This document shows, in pieces, positions 19,150 through 30,183 of a DNA stretch of 64,000 nt. The notes below the pieces were generated by a model. It searched no databases, was not told the DNA's origin, and saw only the letters and a list, made by a program, of their open reading frames with translations. Both the position numbers and the translations under genes were made by a program. Within the stretch, counting starts at the first letter, position 1. Every line of letters begins with the position of its first letter. Source of the stretch: Clostridium tertium (GTDB lineage Bacteria > Bacillota > Clostridia > Clostridiales > Clostridiaceae); assembly GCF_017873245.1 (NCBI RefSeq), contig NZ_JAGGJY010000001.1, forward strand, positions 372,001 to 436,000, in the 5' to 3' direction.

Positions 19150-22100
19150 TTGAGTGAAGATGCTTTAAAACTTATAAAGAAAGAAATAAATAAAAATGAA
19201 TCATTAGAAGATAAAGGAATAAATATAATAAAGTTTCAGTTTTTAAAGAAAAGTAATCTTCTAAAAGTAGTATTACGTGGAAAAGATGGCTTAAATAATC
19301 AAGAAGAAGATGAAGTTAAAAGAGCAATTAAGAAAACATTAGGAATTGATATAAATATAGAAGTTTTATTTTATAGAGATATATCAAATTTAACACTAAA
19401 TGAAATAGTAGAAAAGCATTGGATTGAGGTTACAGAAGATGTAATGAAAAAAGCTCCTTTATCTAAATCTGTATTGACTAAAGGAAAAAAGACTGTTAAT
19501 GGTAATACTATAAATATAGCTAGTGGATATGATAAAATAAATGAGCATCTAAATACAAAAGATATTCCAAAACAAATAGCATTAAAGATAGAAAGTATAT
19601 TTGGAATAAAATCTAAGATAACTTTGGAGTATGATAGTAGTCTAGAAGTAGAAAATGACTATACTGAAAAGCTTGAAAAAGAAAAAGAAGTTTTAAAAGA
19701 AATTTTCAGTGGTAGAAATATTTCGGCACAGTCTACAACTAAGCCTAGCGAAGAAAAGCAAAGTTCTAAGCCTAAGAAGCCATATGAAAAAAGAGAATTT
19801 AAAAGAGAACCTAAAAGTGAAAATAGCATCTTAGGTAGAGGTATAAGTCAAGAAGCTATTTCTATTAAGGAAATAGATGAGACTTCAGGAGTTGTTGCTG
19901 TTATAGGAGAAGTCTTCAAAACAGATATAGTTGAAACTAAAACAGGTAAGACCATATTAACTTTCTTTATTACAGATTATACAAGTTCAATAACTGTAAA
20001 ATGCTTTTTAAAGCCACAAGAAACTGAAGAAGTATTGGATAATGTTAAGAAAGGCCTATACTGTAAAGTAAGAGGAGAAGCTATCTATGATACATATGCT
20101 AGAGAAGTAGTAATAATGGGCCGAGATATATTAAAAATGAGTAAGATAGAAAGAATGGATGGATCGGAAGAAAAAAGAGTTGAGCTTCATTGTCATACTA
20201 CTATGAGTGCTATGGATGGTGTTGTATCAGCCACTAAGATAATAGAAAGAGCAGCAAAATGGGGACATAAAGCTATTGCAATAACAGATCATGGTGTTGT
20301 TCAAGCTTTTCCAGATGCACAAATTGCAGCTAAAAAAAATAAAATTAAAGTGCTATATGGAGTAGAAGGATATTTAGTTAATGATGGAATACCAATAGCA
20401 TTAAATGATATGGGGCAAAGTTTTGATGATACTTTTATAGTATTTGATATAGAAACTACAGGATTTTCAGCTAAAAATGATAAGATAATAGAAATAGGAG
20501 CTGTGAAAATTAAGGGAAGAGAAGTAATAGATACATTTAGTGAATTTGTATATCCTAAATGTAGAATTCCTTATAAGATAACAGAACTGACAGGAATAAC
20601 AGATGAGATGGTTCAAGATGCAGACCCTATAGAAGTTGTTTTACCTAAATTTATCGAGTTTATAGATGGTTGTGCAGTAGTAGCACATAATGCAGCTTTT
20701 GATACTGGATTTATAAAAAAGAATTGTAATGACTTAGGTCTTGAATTCAATTCAACTATAGTAGATACGGTTCCTCTTGCAAGATTTTTATATCCTGAAT
20801 TAAAAAGAGTTAAATTAAACTTGGTAGCTAAGCATCTTGGAGTTTCACTTGAAAATCATCATAGAGCAGTTGATGATGCAAAAGCAACAGCAGAAATTTT
20901 CTTGATATCTATTAAGAAGATGATTGAAGAATTAAATATGAATAGTCTTAATGATTTAAATAAAGAATTCCTTGAAAAAATGGATATTAAAAAGGAAAAG
21001 ACATATCATATAATAATTTTTGCAAAGACTCAAGCTGGAATGAAGAATTTATATAAATTAGTATCAGAAGCGCATATAGATAATTTTCATAAGAGTCCAA
21101 GAGTTAGAAAAAGTAAGCTTATGGAAATGAGAGATGGTCTTATTATTGGTTCTGCTTGTGAAGCGGGAGAGGTATATAGAGCTGTTTTAGATGGAAAATC
21201 AGATGAAGAACTAAAAGAAATTATGGGATTTTATGATTATTTAGAAATTCAGCCTATAGGGAATAATGAGTATCTTATAAATAAGGGAAATGTAAAAGAT
21301 GAAGATGAGCTTAGAAGTTTGAATACTAAGATATATAATTTAGGTAAAGAGCTTAACAAACCAGTAGTAGCAACAGGAGATGTTCACTTTTTAGATCCTC
21401 AAGATGAAGTTTTTAGAAAAATAATAATGGCAGGGCAAGGTTTTTCAGATTCGGAAAATCAACCACCACTATATTTAAAAACTACAGAAGAAATGTTAAG
21501 AGAGTTTTCTTATTTAGGTCAAGATGGGGCTAAAGAAGTTGTAATAATTAATCCGGGAGAAATAGCAGATTCAATAGATGTTTTAAAACCAATACCAGAT
21601 GAAACATATCCACCTAAAATAGAAGGTGCAGATGATGAAATAAGGGAAATGACTATGGAAAAGGTGCACTCAATTTATGGAGATCCACTACCTGAAATAG
21701 TTCAAAAAAGATTAGATAAGGAATTAAATTCAATTATAAACAATGGTTATGCTGTTCTTTATCTAATTGCACAAAAACTAGTTGCAAAATCCTTAGCAGA
21801 CGGATACTTAGTTGGATCGAGAGGATCTGTTGGATCATCTTTTGTTGCAACAATGTCAAATATAACTGAAGTTAATGGGTTACCACCACACTATGTTTGC
21901 CCTAATTGTAAAAATTCTGAATTTTTCTTAGATGGTTCTGTAAGCTCAGGAGCAGATTTAGAAGATAAGGATTGTCCGAAATGTGGAGCTAAATATATAA
22001 AAGATGGTCATGATATACCGTTTGAAACTTTTTTGGGATTTGAAGGGGATAAGGAACCAGATATAGATCTTAACTTTTCAGGTGACAACCAAGGAGAAAT

Positions 22101-23478
22101 TCATAAGTATACAGAAGTTCTGTTTGGTAAAGGATATGTATTTAAAGCAGGAACAATAGGTACTGTTGCTGAAAAAACAGCATATGGATATGTAAGAAAA
22201 TATTTAGATGAAAGAGGACTTAGAGCTTCGAGTGCTGAAATTGAAAGGTTAACTATTGGTTGTACAGGGATAAAAAGAACAACAGGACAGCATCCTGGTG
22301 GTATTATGGTTGTTCCAAGTGATAATGAAATTTATAATTTCACACCAATACAACGTCCAGCAGATGATCCAACATCAGATGTAACTACAACCCATTTTGA
22401 TTATCACTCTATATCAGGAAGATTACTTAAGCTTGATATACTTGGGCACGATGATCCTACCATGATTAGAATGCTTCAAGATTTAACAGGAGTTGATCCA
22501 AAAACTATACCTTTAAATGATAAAAAGGTTATTTCATTATTTACTTCACCAGAAGCATTAGGAGTAACTAAGGATGAACTAGGATGTGAAGTTGGAAGTT
22601 ATGGACTTCCTGAATTTGGTACAAAATTTGTTAGAGGAATGCTTGTAGATACTCAGCCGAAAAGCTTCGCTGATTTAGTAAGAATATCTGGTCTTTCACA
22701 TGGTACAGATGTATGGCTTAATAATGCACAGTACTTTATAAAAGAAGGATATACTACACTAAAAGATTGTATATCTACAAGAGATGACATTATGGTGTAT
22801 TTAATGTATGCTGGAGTACCTCCTAAAATGGCATTTACTATAATGGAAAGTGTTAGAAAGGGTAAGGGATTAACAGAGGAATTTGAAAAAACTATGAAGG
22901 AAAACAATGTTCCAGATTGGTATATAGAGTCATGTAAAAGAATAAAATACATGTTCCCTAAGGGGCATGCTGTTGCTTACGTAATGATGGCTGTAAGGAT
23001 AGCATATTTTAAGGTGTATTATCCAGAAGCTTATTATGCAACATATTTTACTGTAAGAGCAGATGATTTTGATGCAGATCTTATTTGTAAGGGACCAGGA
23101 GCAATAAAAGCAAAGTTAGATGAGCTTTATGAACTTGGAAATAAAGTTACAGCAAAGGATAAGGGATTAATTACTGTCTTGGAACTTTCTTATGAACTTT
23201 ATGCAAGAGGACTTAAATTCTTAAAAGTAGATTTATATATCTCAGAAGCAACAAGGTTTACAATTGAAGAAGATGGTATAAGACCTCCTATAAGCGCACT
23301 TCAAGGTGTTGGAGATAATGCAGCAAAAAGTATAGTGGAGGCAAGAAAAGAAGGAGAGTTTATATCTAAGGAAGATTTAAGGGTAAGATCAAAAGTTTCA
23401 AAAACTGTAATAGAAACTTTAAGTAATCATGGATGTCTTGAAGGAATGTCAGAGACAAATCAGTTATCTTTATTTTAA
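19150..23478 (+). CDS. polC: DNA polymerase III PolC-type alpha subunit
   Basis: The replicative polymerase of low-GC Gram-positives, 1442 residues. Domain order: N-terminal domain, OB fold (about 235-330), PHP domain starting at [13 protein letters not shown] (about 346), and an inserted DEDDh proofreading exonuclease. The exonuclease shows [20 protein letters not shown] (about 430-449) and [14 protein letters not shown]. It is followed by the polymerase core with a CPNC...CPKC zinc module (about 916-946) and DIDLNFSGD. The start is TTG at 19150, with AGGAGG 9 nt upstream. The gene is flanked by hairpins on both sides. Confidence 0.98.
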   Translation: MSEDALKLIKKEINKNESLEDKGINIIKFQFLKKSNLLKVVLRGKDGLNNQEEDEVKRAIKKTLGIDINIEVLFYRDISNLTLNEIVEKHWIEVTEDVMKKAPLSKSVLTKGKKTVNGNTINIASGYDKINEHLNTKDIPKQIALKIESIFGIKSKITLEYDSSLEVENDYTEKLEKEKEVLKEIFSGRNISAQSTTKPSEEKQSSKPKKPYEKREFKREPKSENSILGRGISQEAISIKEIDETSGVVAVIGEVFKTDIVETKTGKTILTFFITDYTSSITVKCFLKPQETEEVLDNVKKGLYCKVRGEAIYDTYAREVVIMGRDILKMSKIERMDGSEEKRVELHCHTTMSAMDGVVSATKIIERAAKWGHKAIAITDHGVVQAFPDAQIAAKKNKIKVLYGVEGYLVNDGIPIALNDMGQSFDDTFIVFDIETTGFSAKNDKIIEIGAVKIKGREVIDTFSEFVYPKCRIPYKITELTGITDEMVQDADPIEVVLPKFIEFIDGCAVVAHNAAFDTGFIKKNCNDLGLEFNSTIVDTVPLARFLYPELKRVKLNLVAKHLGVSLENHHRAVDDAKATAEIFLISIKKMIEELNMNSLNDLNKEFLEKMDIKKEKTYHIIIFAKTQAGMKNLYKLVSEAHIDNFHKSPRVRKSKLMEMRDGLIIGSACEAGEVYRAVLDGKSDEELKEIMGFYDYLEIQPIGNNEYLINKGNVKDEDELRSLNTKIYNLGKELNKPVVATGDVHFLDPQDEVFRKIIMAGQGFSDSENQPPLYLKTTEEMLREFSYLGQDGAKEVVIINPGEIADSIDVLKPIPDETYPPKIEGADDEIREMTMEKVHSIYGDPLPEIVQKRLDKELNSIINNGYAVLYLIAQKLVAKSLADGYLVGSRGSVGSSFVATMSNITEVNGLPPHYVCPNCKNSEFFLDGSVSSGADLEDKDCPKCGAKYIKDGHDIPFETFLGFEGDKEPDIDLNFSGDNQGEIHKYTEVLFGKGYVFKAGTIGTVAEKTAYGYVRKYLDERGLRASSAEIERLTIGCTGIKRTTGQHPGGIMVVPSDNEIYNFTPIQRPADDPTSDVTTTHFDYHSISGRLLKLDILGHDDPTMIRMLQDLTGVDPKTIPLNDKKVISLFTSPEALGVTKDELGCEVGSYGLPEFGTKFVRGMLVDTQPKSFADLVRISGLSHGTDVWLNNAQYFIKEGYTTLKDCISTRDDIMVYLMYAGVPPKMAFTIMESVRKGKGLTEEFEKTMKENNVPDWYIESCKRIKYMFPKGHAVAYVMMAVRIAYFKVYYPEAYYATYFTVRADDFDADLICKGPGAIKAKLDELYELGNKVTAKDKGLITVLELSYELYARGLKFLKVDLYISEATRFTIEEDGIRPPISALQGVGDNAAKSIVEARKEGEFISKEDLRVRSKVSKTVIETLSNHGCLEGMSETNQLSLF

Positions 23479-23502
23479 ATTAAGTATAAAAACAATATAT
23501 AT

Positions 23503-23549
23503 GGGGCAAGTAATTAATATAAGAAGCGTAACAATTTAATTACTACCCC
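23503..23549 (+). terminator. Terminator-like hairpin after polC
   Basis: GGGG...GTAATTAA pairs with TTAATTAC...CCCC with one bulge and one mismatch; the T run after it is short. Confidence 0.55.
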
Positions 23550-23609
23550 TTGTATTAATTAGGAAATTATGATAGGATAATTAAAGAAGTAATTTACTAA
23601 TAGCTAGAA

Positions 23610-23677
23610 AGTATGAGTGGGAGTTATAAATGCCCGCTCTTTCTATTTAATTGCAACTACAAATAGTTGCTTTTTTT
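23610..23677 (+). promoter_or_regulatory. Two-hairpin leader/attenuator of the rimP-nusA-infB operon
   Basis: The first hairpin is GAGTGGG (23615-23621) with CCCGCTC (23633-23639). The second is a perfect 7-bp stem GCAACTA/TAGTTGC (23653-23670) followed directly by seven Ts, an intrinsic terminator 67 nt before rimP. A promoter may be TTGTAT (23550) with TAGGAT (23573), 17 bp apart. A terminator between promoter and first gene implies regulated readthrough. Confidence 0.65.
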
Positions 23678-23743
23678 ATAGAGTAGTTAAGATTTAGTAA
23701 AGCTTTAAAAGTTAAAAACTGAATATAGTAAAGGAGGGTTAAT

Positions 23744-24202
23744 ATGAAAGTTGATGCATTATTAGAAACTATTGATCAATTAGTAAGACCTATAGCTGAA
23801 GAGCTGAATTATGAAATTTATCACATTGAGTATGTAAAAGAAAATGGAGAGTATTATTTAAGAATATATATTGATAAAGATGGTGGTATAGCTTTATCTG
23901 ATTGTGAAGCTTTATCTAGAAGAGTAAGCGATGTTATGGATGAAAAGGATCCAATTAAAGAAGCATACTTTTTAGAAGTTTCATCACCAGGATTAAATAG
24001 AACATTATTTACAGATGATCACTTTAAAAAGCAAATAGGAAAAGAAATAATGGTTAGATTCACTAAATCATTAAATGGAAGAAAAAATATAAAAGGCATA
24101 TTAAAGGAAGTAAATGACGACTCAGTTATAGTTGAAACTGATGATTTAATTACAATTCCAAAAGATAAAATAAAATCAGCCAATTTAGAAGGGGAAATAT
24201 AA
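23744..24202 (+). CDS. rimP: Ribosome maturation factor RimP
   Basis: RimP assists 30S assembly around S12. The 152-residue protein matches the family: RIYIDKDGGIALSDCEALSR (about 43-62) and FLEVSSPGLNRTL (about 78-90) are characteristic. A C-terminal SH3-like domain follows. AGGAGGG lies 7 nt before the ATG. It is the first gene of the classical rimP-nusA-rnpM-ylxQ-infB-rbfA operon, with 16 nt to nusA. Confidence 0.96.
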   Translation: MKVDALLETIDQLVRPIAEELNYEIYHIEYVKENGEYYLRIYIDKDGGIALSDCEALSRRVSDVMDEKDPIKEAYFLEVSSPGLNRTLFTDDHFKKQIGKEIMVRFTKSLNGRKNIKGILKEVNDDSVIVETDDLITIPKDKIKSANLEGEI

Positions 24203-24218
24203 TAAGGAGGATATTAAA

Positions 24219-25301
24219 ATGAACCAAGAGTTTATAGGTGCTCTTAAAGAAATAGTTAAAGATAAGGGGATTAGCGAGGATTTAATTTTTAGTACTATAG
24301 AGGATGCTTTAGTTGCAGCATACAAAAAGAATTATGCTAGTCCAACAACATCAGCACAAAATGTTAAAGTAAGCATAAATAGAGAAACAGGAGAAATCCA
24401 TGTATATGCTCAAAAAGTAGTAGTTGAAGATGTATATGATGATGTAACTGAGATAAGTTTAGAAGAAGCTAAAGAAGTTAGTCCAAGATATGATCTTGAT
24501 GATATAGTTGATTTAGAAGTTACTCCAAAGAATTTTGGAAGAGTAGCAGCTCAGCTTGCTAAAGGTGTAGTAACTCAAAGAATAAGAGAAGCTGAAAGAA
24601 ACATAGTATATTCAGAATACAAAGAATTAGAATATGACATAATAACAGGAACTGTTTTAAGAAAAGATAAAGGTAATGTATTTGTAAACCTTGGAAGAAT
24701 CGAAACATCTATTGGACCAAATGAACAAATTCCGAGAGAAGAATATAAATTTAATGAAAAAGTAAAACTATATGTTGTAGAAGTTAAAAATGGATCAAAG
24801 GGAGCTCAAATTTTAGTTTCAAGAACTCATCCAGGATTAGTGAAAAGACTATTTGAATTAGAAGTACCTGAAATATATGAAGGTGTTGTTGAAATAAAGA
24901 GTATTTCAAGAGAAGCTGGTTCAAGAAGTAAAATTGCTGTTTACTCAAATGATGAAAATGTAGATCCAATGGGAGCTTGTGTTGGACCAAAAGGCACAAG
25001 AGTTCAAAATATAGTTAACGAACTTAAAGGTGAAAAAATAGATATAATAAAATGGAGCAAAAATCCAGAAGAATTTATAGCTGCATCATTAAGCCCTGCA
25101 AAAGTTTTAGAAGTTGTTGCTTGTGAAGAAACAAAATCTGCAAAAGTAGTTGTAGATGATAATCAATTATCACTTGCAATAGGAAAAGAAGGGCAAAATG
25201 TTAGACTTGCAGCAAAGTTAACAAATTGGAAAATAGATATAAAAAGCAAATCCCAATCAGATGCATTAAAAGAAGAAACAGTTGAAGAAACTATAGAATA
25301 A
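24219..25301 (+). CDS. nusA: Transcription termination/antitermination factor NusA
   Basis: NusA binds RNA polymerase and modulates pausing, intrinsic termination and antitermination. The 360-residue protein has the N-terminal RNAP-binding domain (1-130), an S1 domain (about 135-200) and two KH domains. These include CVGPKGTRVQNIVNELKGEK (about 253-272) and LAIGKEGQNVRLAAKLTNWK (about 319-338). Like other Firmicute NusA it lacks the acidic C-terminal repeats of E. coli. The leader attenuator upstream of rimP could make expression NusA-sensitive. Confidence 0.97.
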   Translation: MNQEFIGALKEIVKDKGISEDLIFSTIEDALVAAYKKNYASPTTSAQNVKVSINRETGEIHVYAQKVVVEDVYDDVTEISLEEAKEVSPRYDLDDIVDLEVTPKNFGRVAAQLAKGVVTQRIREAERNIVYSEYKELEYDIITGTVLRKDKGNVFVNLGRIETSIGPNEQIPREEYKFNEKVKLYVVEVKNGSKGAQILVSRTHPGLVKRLFELEVPEIYEGVVEIKSISREAGSRSKIAVYSNDENVDPMGACVGPKGTRVQNIVNELKGEKIDIIKWSKNPEEFIAASLSPAKVLEVVACEETKSAKVVVDDNQLSLAIGKEGQNVRLAAKLTNWKIDIKSKSQSDALKEETVEETIE

Positions 25302-25313
25302 GGGAGGATTTTT

Positions 25314-25580
25314 ATGAAAGTAAAGAAAATTCCTTTAAGAATGTGCACAGGATGTATGGAGATGAAACCCAAAAAAGAACTTATAAGGGTTGTTAAAAGC
25401 CCAGAAGGTGAAGTTTCTGTTGACTTAACTGGTAAAAAATCAGGTAGAGGTGCATATATTTGTAAAGATAAAGAATGCTTAGAAAAAGCTTTCAAAGCAA
25501 AAAGACTTTCAAGAAACTTAGATATAGCTATAGATGAAGTTATATATAATAGATTAAGGGAAGAGATTGAAAATGAATAA
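25314..25580 (+). CDS. rnpM: YlxR/RnpM family RNA-binding protein
   Basis: An 88-residue YlxR (DUF448) protein. The hallmark is RMCTGCMEMKPKKELIRVV near the N terminus and GRGAYICKDKECLEKA (about 44-59), with the GRGAYIC signature. The B. subtilis homologue has been reported to bind RNase P RNA and modulate its activity, hence the name RnpM; that role is inferred here from family membership. It overlaps the start of ylxQ by 8 nt, implying translational coupling. Confidence 0.9.
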   Translation: MKVKKIPLRMCTGCMEMKPKKELIRVVKSPEGEVSVDLTGKKSGRGAYICKDKECLEKAFKAKRLSRNLDIAIDEVIYNRLREEIENE

Positions 25581-25887
25581 ATTTTTTAATTTTCTAGGCC
25601 TAGCTAAAAGATCAGGAAATTTAGTTGAAGGGTATAGTAAATGTGATGAACAAAGAAATAGAAAATCTATTTTTTTATTCATAATGTCTAATGATGCTTC
25701 AAGTAGTACAAAAAAGAAGTTTATAAATCATTGCATAGCAAAAGATATAAAATTTATAGAAGACTTTTCGAAAGAAGAGTTAGGAACTTCAATTGGAAGA
25801 GAAGAAGTAAAAATACTAGCTATAACAGACGAAAATATGGCTAAAAAACTTTATACCCTTTACGAAGAGGAAAAAGTTAAAATTTAA
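25573..25887 (+). CDS. ylxQ: YlxQ, L7Ae-family ribosomal/RNA-binding protein
   Basis: A 104-residue L7Ae/L30e-fold protein usually found between rnpM and infB. It shows FLGLAKRSGNLVEG at the N terminus and a C-terminal LAITDENMAKKL segment. L7Ae-family proteins bind kink-turn RNA; the bacterial target of YlxQ is not established. ATG 25573 is preferred over the in-frame TTG at 25567. It is encoded inside the rnpM 3' end, so it is translationally coupled. Confidence 0.88.
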   Translation: MNKFFNFLGLAKRSGNLVEGYSKCDEQRNRKSIFLFIMSNDASSSTKKKFINHCIAKDIKFIEDFSKEELGTSIGREEVKILAITDENMAKKLYTLYEEEKVKI

Positions 25888-25902
25888 CCGGGGGTGATTT
25901 TA

Positions 25903-27948
25903 TTGTCAAAAATCAGAGTATATGAATTGGCAAAAGAACTGCAAATCAGTTCAAAAGAACTTATAGAATTATTAATGAATGAATTTAGTGTTGATGTGAA
26001 AAATCATATGAGCGTTATAGAAGATGAAGATGCAGAATTAATTAAAGAATTAATTGGAGAAACTGGATCAGCATCAGATAAAACGATAGTTGATGAATAT
26101 GAAGAAATATTAGCTGAAGAAGTTAATAATCAAGCTAAAAAGAGAAAGAAAAAGAAATCAGAAGAAGCAGTTGAAGCAGTTGGTGAAGGTGGATCAGGAG
26201 TAGTTGAAATTGGTGAAACTATAACTGTTAAAGAGCTTGCAGAAAAGCTTGGAAAACCAACAGCAGATGTTATAAAAACACTTATTTTTACAGGGGTAAT
26301 GGCTGCAATAAATCAAGAAATAGATTTTGCAACAGCTGAAAAAGTATGTGAAAAATATGAGTGCTTAGTTGTTAAAAAAGAAGAAAAAGAAGAGTTAGAA
26401 GTAGTTGAAGAAGAAGAAGTTGTAGAAGAAAACCTAGTTAAGAGACCTCCTATAGTTACAGTTATGGGTCACGTTGACCATGGTAAGACTTCATTATTAG
26501 ATGCTATAAGAAAAGCAAATGTTACAGCTCATGAAGCTGGTGGTATAACTCAACATATTGGAGCTTATACTGTAAATTTAAATGGTGAAAAATTAACATT
26601 TTTAGATACACCAGGACATGAAGCCTTTACAGCAATGAGAGCAAGAGGAGCTCAAGTTACAGATGTAGTTATATTAGTTGTTGCAGCAGATGATGGTATA
26701 ATGCCACAAACTAAAGAAGCTATTAGCCACTGTAAGGCAGCAGAAGTTCCTATGATAGTAGCTATAAATAAAATAGATAGACCAGGAGCTAATATAGATA
26801 GAGTTAAACAAGAATTAACTGAATATGAATTAGTAGCTGAAGACTGGGGTGGAGATACTATATGTGTTCCTGTATCAGCAAAAACAGGTGAAAATTTAGA
26901 ACAATTATTAGAAATGGTTTTATTAACATCAGAAATGGGAGAGCTTAAAGCAGATCCAAAGAGAAAAGCTAAGGGTACTGTTATAGAAGCTAAACTTGAC
27001 AAGGGTAGAGGTGCAGTTGCAACATTACTTATTCAAAATGGTACATTACATGTAGGAGATTCAATTTTAGTTGGTTCTACATATGGTAGAATAAGAGCTA
27101 TGTTTGATGATAAAGGAAAGAGTATAAAAGCAGCAGGTCCTTCTATTCCAGTAGAAATTTTAGGACTTTCAGAAGTTCCATCAGCAGGAGATAGATTTAC
27201 TGTTGTTAAAGATGAAAAGACAGCAAGAAATATGGCTGAAACAAGAAAGCAAAAAATTAAAGATGAAAGCTTTCATTCAGCAAATAGAGTATCTCTTGAA
27301 GATTTATATAGCCAAATTCAAGAAGGCACAGTTAAAGAGCTTGGAATTATAGTTAAGGCTGATGTTCAAGGATCAGTTCAAGCTATAAAGCAATCATTAG
27401 AAAAACTTTCAACTGAAGATGTTAAAGTAAGAGTAATTCACGGTGGAGTTGGTGCTATAACTGAAACAGATGTTACCCTTGCTACAGCTTCAAATGCATT
27501 ACTTATAGGATTTAATGTAAGACCAGATTCAAATGCTACAGTTATAGCAGATAAAGAAGGCGTTGAAATTAAAACATATAGAATAATTTATGATGCAATA
27601 GAAGATGTTAAATCAGCTATGATTGGAATGCTTGATCCAGAATATAAAGAAGTAGTAAATGGAAAAGCAGAAGTAAGAATGGTTTATAAGATTTCAAATA
27701 TAGGAACAATTGCTGGATGTTACGTTACAGATGGTAAAATAATAAGAAACTCAGAAGTTAGAGTTATAAGAGATGGAATAGTAATATTTGAATCAACTTT
27801 AGCTTCACTTAAGAGATTTAAAGATGATGCTAAAGAAGTTAACACTGGCTATGAATGTGGTTTAAGCGTTGAAAAATTTAATGATCTTAAAGAAGGTGAC
27901 GTAATAGAGTCATTTAGTATGCAAGCAATTGAAAGAAAGCAGCTTTAA
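25903..27948 (+). CDS. infB: Translation initiation factor IF-2
   Basis: IF-2 is the GTPase that delivers initiator fMet-tRNA to the 30S subunit. The G domain is clear: [15 protein letters not shown] (about 193-207), [15 protein letters not shown] and NKID. Domains II, III and the C-terminal fMet-tRNA-binding domain follow. The N-terminal region is short and charged, as in other clostridia. The start is TTG 25903 (protein begins [13 protein letters not shown]), with GGGGGTG 7 nt upstream. A GTG at 25894 lies within that site. Length is 681 residues. Confidence 0.97.
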   Translation: MSKIRVYELAKELQISSKELIELLMNEFSVDVKNHMSVIEDEDAELIKELIGETGSASDKTIVDEYEEILAEEVNNQAKKRKKKKSEEAVEAVGEGGSGVVEIGETITVKELAEKLGKPTADVIKTLIFTGVMAAINQEIDFATAEKVCEKYECLVVKKEEKEELEVVEEEEVVEENLVKRPPIVTVMGHVDHGKTSLLDAIRKANVTAHEAGGITQHIGAYTVNLNGEKLTFLDTPGHEAFTAMRARGAQVTDVVILVVAADDGIMPQTKEAISHCKAAEVPMIVAINKIDRPGANIDRVKQELTEYELVAEDWGGDTICVPVSAKTGENLEQLLEMVLLTSEMGELKADPKRKAKGTVIEAKLDKGRGAVATLLIQNGTLHVGDSILVGSTYGRIRAMFDDKGKSIKAAGPSIPVEILGLSEVPSAGDRFTVVKDEKTARNMAETRKQKIKDESFHSANRVSLEDLYSQIQEGTVKELGIIVKADVQGSVQAIKQSLEKLSTEDVKVRVIHGGVGAITETDVTLATASNALLIGFNVRPDSNATVIADKEGVEIKTYRIIYDAIEDVKSAMIGMLDPEYKEVVNGKAEVRMVYKISNIGTIAGCYVTDGKIIRNSEVRVIRDGIVIFESTLASLKRFKDDAKEVNTGYECGLSVEKFNDLKEGDVIESFSMQAIERKQL

Positions 27949-27966
27949 TTAAAGAGGTGATTTTAA

Positions 27967-28317
27967 ATGGCTAATTACAGAGGCGGCAGAATAAACGAAG
28001 AAGTTAGAAGAGAAATAAGTGTTATAATAAGAGATGAAATTAAAGATCCTAGGATGACTGCTATGGTTTCAATTACAGCAGTTAAAGTAACTAAGGATTT
28101 AAGATATGCAAAGGTATTTGTAAGTATTTTTGGTAAAAATGAAGACGAAAAAAATGAAACCTTTGCAGCATTAAAAAGTGCAAGCGGATATATAAGAAAA
28201 GAAATAGGCCAAAGAATAAATTTGAGAAATACACCTCAAATATTATTTGAACTTGATGATTCTATAAGCTATAGTATGAAAATAGAAGAGCTTATAGAAA
28301 AGGCTAAGGAAAAGTAA
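27967..28317 (+). CDS. rbfA: Ribosome-binding factor A
   Basis: RbfA is a KH-like 30S maturation and cold-adaptation factor acting on the 5' end of 16S rRNA. The 116-residue protein begins ANYRGGRINEEVRREIS and contains DPRMTAMVSITAVKVTKDLR (about 31-50), typical of the family. AAGAGGTG precedes the ATG. Its stop overlaps the nrnA start by one base (TAATG), so translation is coupled. Confidence 0.96.
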   Translation: MANYRGGRINEEVRREISVIIRDEIKDPRMTAMVSITAVKVTKDLRYAKVFVSIFGKNEDEKNETFAALKSASGYIRKEIGQRINLRNTPQILFELDDSISYSMKIEELIEKAKEK

Positions 28318-29294
28318 TGAATACATTACAAGACATATCTAAAGTAATTTTAGATAGTAAAAAAATTGGCATTACCTACCATGTATCACCTGATGGTGAT
28401 GCAGTAGGTAGTGCACTTGCACTATTAAATGGATTAAGAACCTTAAAAAAAGATGCTTATTTAATTTCAAAAGATATAATATCAGAAAATCTTCAATTTC
28501 TTAAAGGTGCAAATGAAGCTACAGGAAATTTAATAACTCCAGTTGATAATACTTCAATAGTTGTAGTATTGGATTGTGGAAATTATGAAAGAATATCTGC
28601 AGACTTAGATAATTTTAAAGGAAGTATAGTAAATTTAGATCATCATATTACAAATGATAAATATGGAGAATTAAATTATGTAGATATAGAAGCTGCAGCT
28701 ACAGCAGAAGTAGTTTTTGAATTGTTAGAATTATTAGGAATTGATTTTAATGATGAAAATGATGATATAAGAGATATAGGAACGTGTCTCTATACATCAT
28801 TAGTTACAGATACAGGTGCTTTTAGACATTCTAATGTAACTTTTAGAACTCATAATATTGCAGCCAGATTAAAGAAAATTGGTGTTAATAACACTTATAT
28901 ACATCAAAATCTTTTTGATAACAAGAGTTTTGAAAAGATTAGATTAATAGGTAAAGCATTAAATGATATGGAACTTTTATTTGATCGAAAAGTAGCGTTA
29001 ATTAAAATTCCTATGGCTTATGGGGATGAGCTTGGAATAGAAATAGGGGACACATCAGATATAATAGCTTTTGGATTACAAATAAAAGGTGTAGAAGTTG
29101 CACTATTAATAAAGGAAATAGAAAATGGTTCTAAGGCAAGTTTAAGATCAAAAGATAAATTTGATGTTAGAAATATAGCTGAAAAGCTAGGTGGCGGTGG
29201 TCACGTAAAAGCGGCAGGGATAACTTTAAAGGGGATAAAATTAGACGAGGCAAAGAACAAAATTCTAGAGGAAATAGAGAAAGAGTTGTTATAA
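28317..29294 (+). CDS. nrnA: NrnA-type DHH/DHHA1 nanoRNase and pAp phosphatase
   Basis: NrnA degrades very short RNAs and dephosphorylates 3'-phosphoadenosine 5'-phosphate. DHH-family metal motifs are visible: HVSPDGDAVGSALAL (about 22-36), VVLDCGNYER (about 83-92) and LDHHITND (about 108-115). The C-terminal DHHA1 motif GGGGHVKAAG lies near residue 296. The length, 325 residues, is typical. It overlaps rbfA and truB by one base each, a tight translationally coupled block. Confidence 0.95.
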   Translation: MNTLQDISKVILDSKKIGITYHVSPDGDAVGSALALLNGLRTLKKDAYLISKDIISENLQFLKGANEATGNLITPVDNTSIVVVLDCGNYERISADLDNFKGSIVNLDHHITNDKYGELNYVDIEAAATAEVVFELLELLGIDFNDENDDIRDIGTCLYTSLVTDTGAFRHSNVTFRTHNIAARLKKIGVNNTYIHQNLFDNKSFEKIRLIGKALNDMELLFDRKVALIKIPMAYGDELGIEIGDTSDIIAFGLQIKGVEVALLIKEIENGSKASLRSKDKFDVRNIAEKLGGGGHVKAAGITLKGIKLDEAKNKILEEIEKELL

Positions 29295-30172
29295 TGAACG
29301 GCGTAATTAATATTTTTAAGAATACTGGTATGACTTCTTTTGATGCTGTAAGAATAATAAAAAAAGCAGCAGGAACTGGAAAGGTTGGACATACTGGCAC
29401 ACTAGATCCAGAAGCAAGTGGTGTTTTACCTATATGTATAGGTAAAGGAACAAAAATTATTGATTATATAATGAATAGTGACAAGGTCTATGAAGTAGAG
29501 TTTAAGCTTGGTATAAAAACTACTACATATGATTTAGAGGGAGATATAATAGAAGAAAAAGATCCATCTAATATTGGAAATGAAGATATATTGAAAGCTA
29601 TTTATTCTTTTGAAAAAGAATATTCTCAAGTTCCACCTATGTATTCTGCTTTAAAACAAAATGGTGTAAGACTTTATGAATTAGCAAGAAAAGGCATAGA
29701 AGTAGAAAGAGAAGGTAGACTTATAAGTATACATAAGATAGAAGATGTAAGGATAAATAATCCATATATTAGTATGAAAGTTACATGTTCAAAGGGGACA
29801 TATATGAGAAGCCTTTGTTATGATATAGGGGAAGCTTTAAATATTGGAGCTACTATGACAAAGCTAAAAAGAAGTAAAACATCTAAATTTACTGAGGATG
29901 AGTCTATTAATATAGAAGATATAAATTCTGAAAATATAAAAGATTACATTATAAGTATAGAAGATGCTTTAGATTCCTATGAAAAGTTAATAGTTTTAAG
30001 TAGATTTTCAAAACTTTTAATTAATGGTGTTAAAGTTTTTGATAAGAGGCTTACTAAAGAAAATATTGAAGTAGGAAAACTATATAGAGTTTATGATGAT
30101 AGTGGGATTTTTATAGGACTTGGTAAAAGTGATCATCAAGGCTTTAAAATAGAAAAATTATTAATTAATTAG
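29294..30172 (+). CDS. truB: tRNA pseudouridine-55 synthase TruB
   Basis: TruB isomerises U55 in the T-loop of tRNAs. The catalytic motif GHTGTLDPEASGVLP places the catalytic Asp at residue 38. VPPMYSALKQNGVRLYELAR (about 116-135) and KGTYMRSLCYDIGEAL (about 166-181) are further family motifs. A short PUA-like C terminus completes the 292 residues. It overlaps nrnA by one base, and ribF follows after 11 nt. Confidence 0.97.
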   Translation: MNGVINIFKNTGMTSFDAVRIIKKAAGTGKVGHTGTLDPEASGVLPICIGKGTKIIDYIMNSDKVYEVEFKLGIKTTTYDLEGDIIEEKDPSNIGNEDILKAIYSFEKEYSQVPPMYSALKQNGVRLYELARKGIEVEREGRLISIHKIEDVRINNPYISMKVTCSKGTYMRSLCYDIGEALNIGATMTKLKRSKTSKFTEDESINIEDINSENIKDYIISIEDALDSYEKLIVLSRFSKLLINGVKVFDKRLTKENIEVGKLYRVYDDSGIFIGLGKSDHQGFKIEKLLIN

Positions 30173-30183
30173 GGGAGCAGGAT

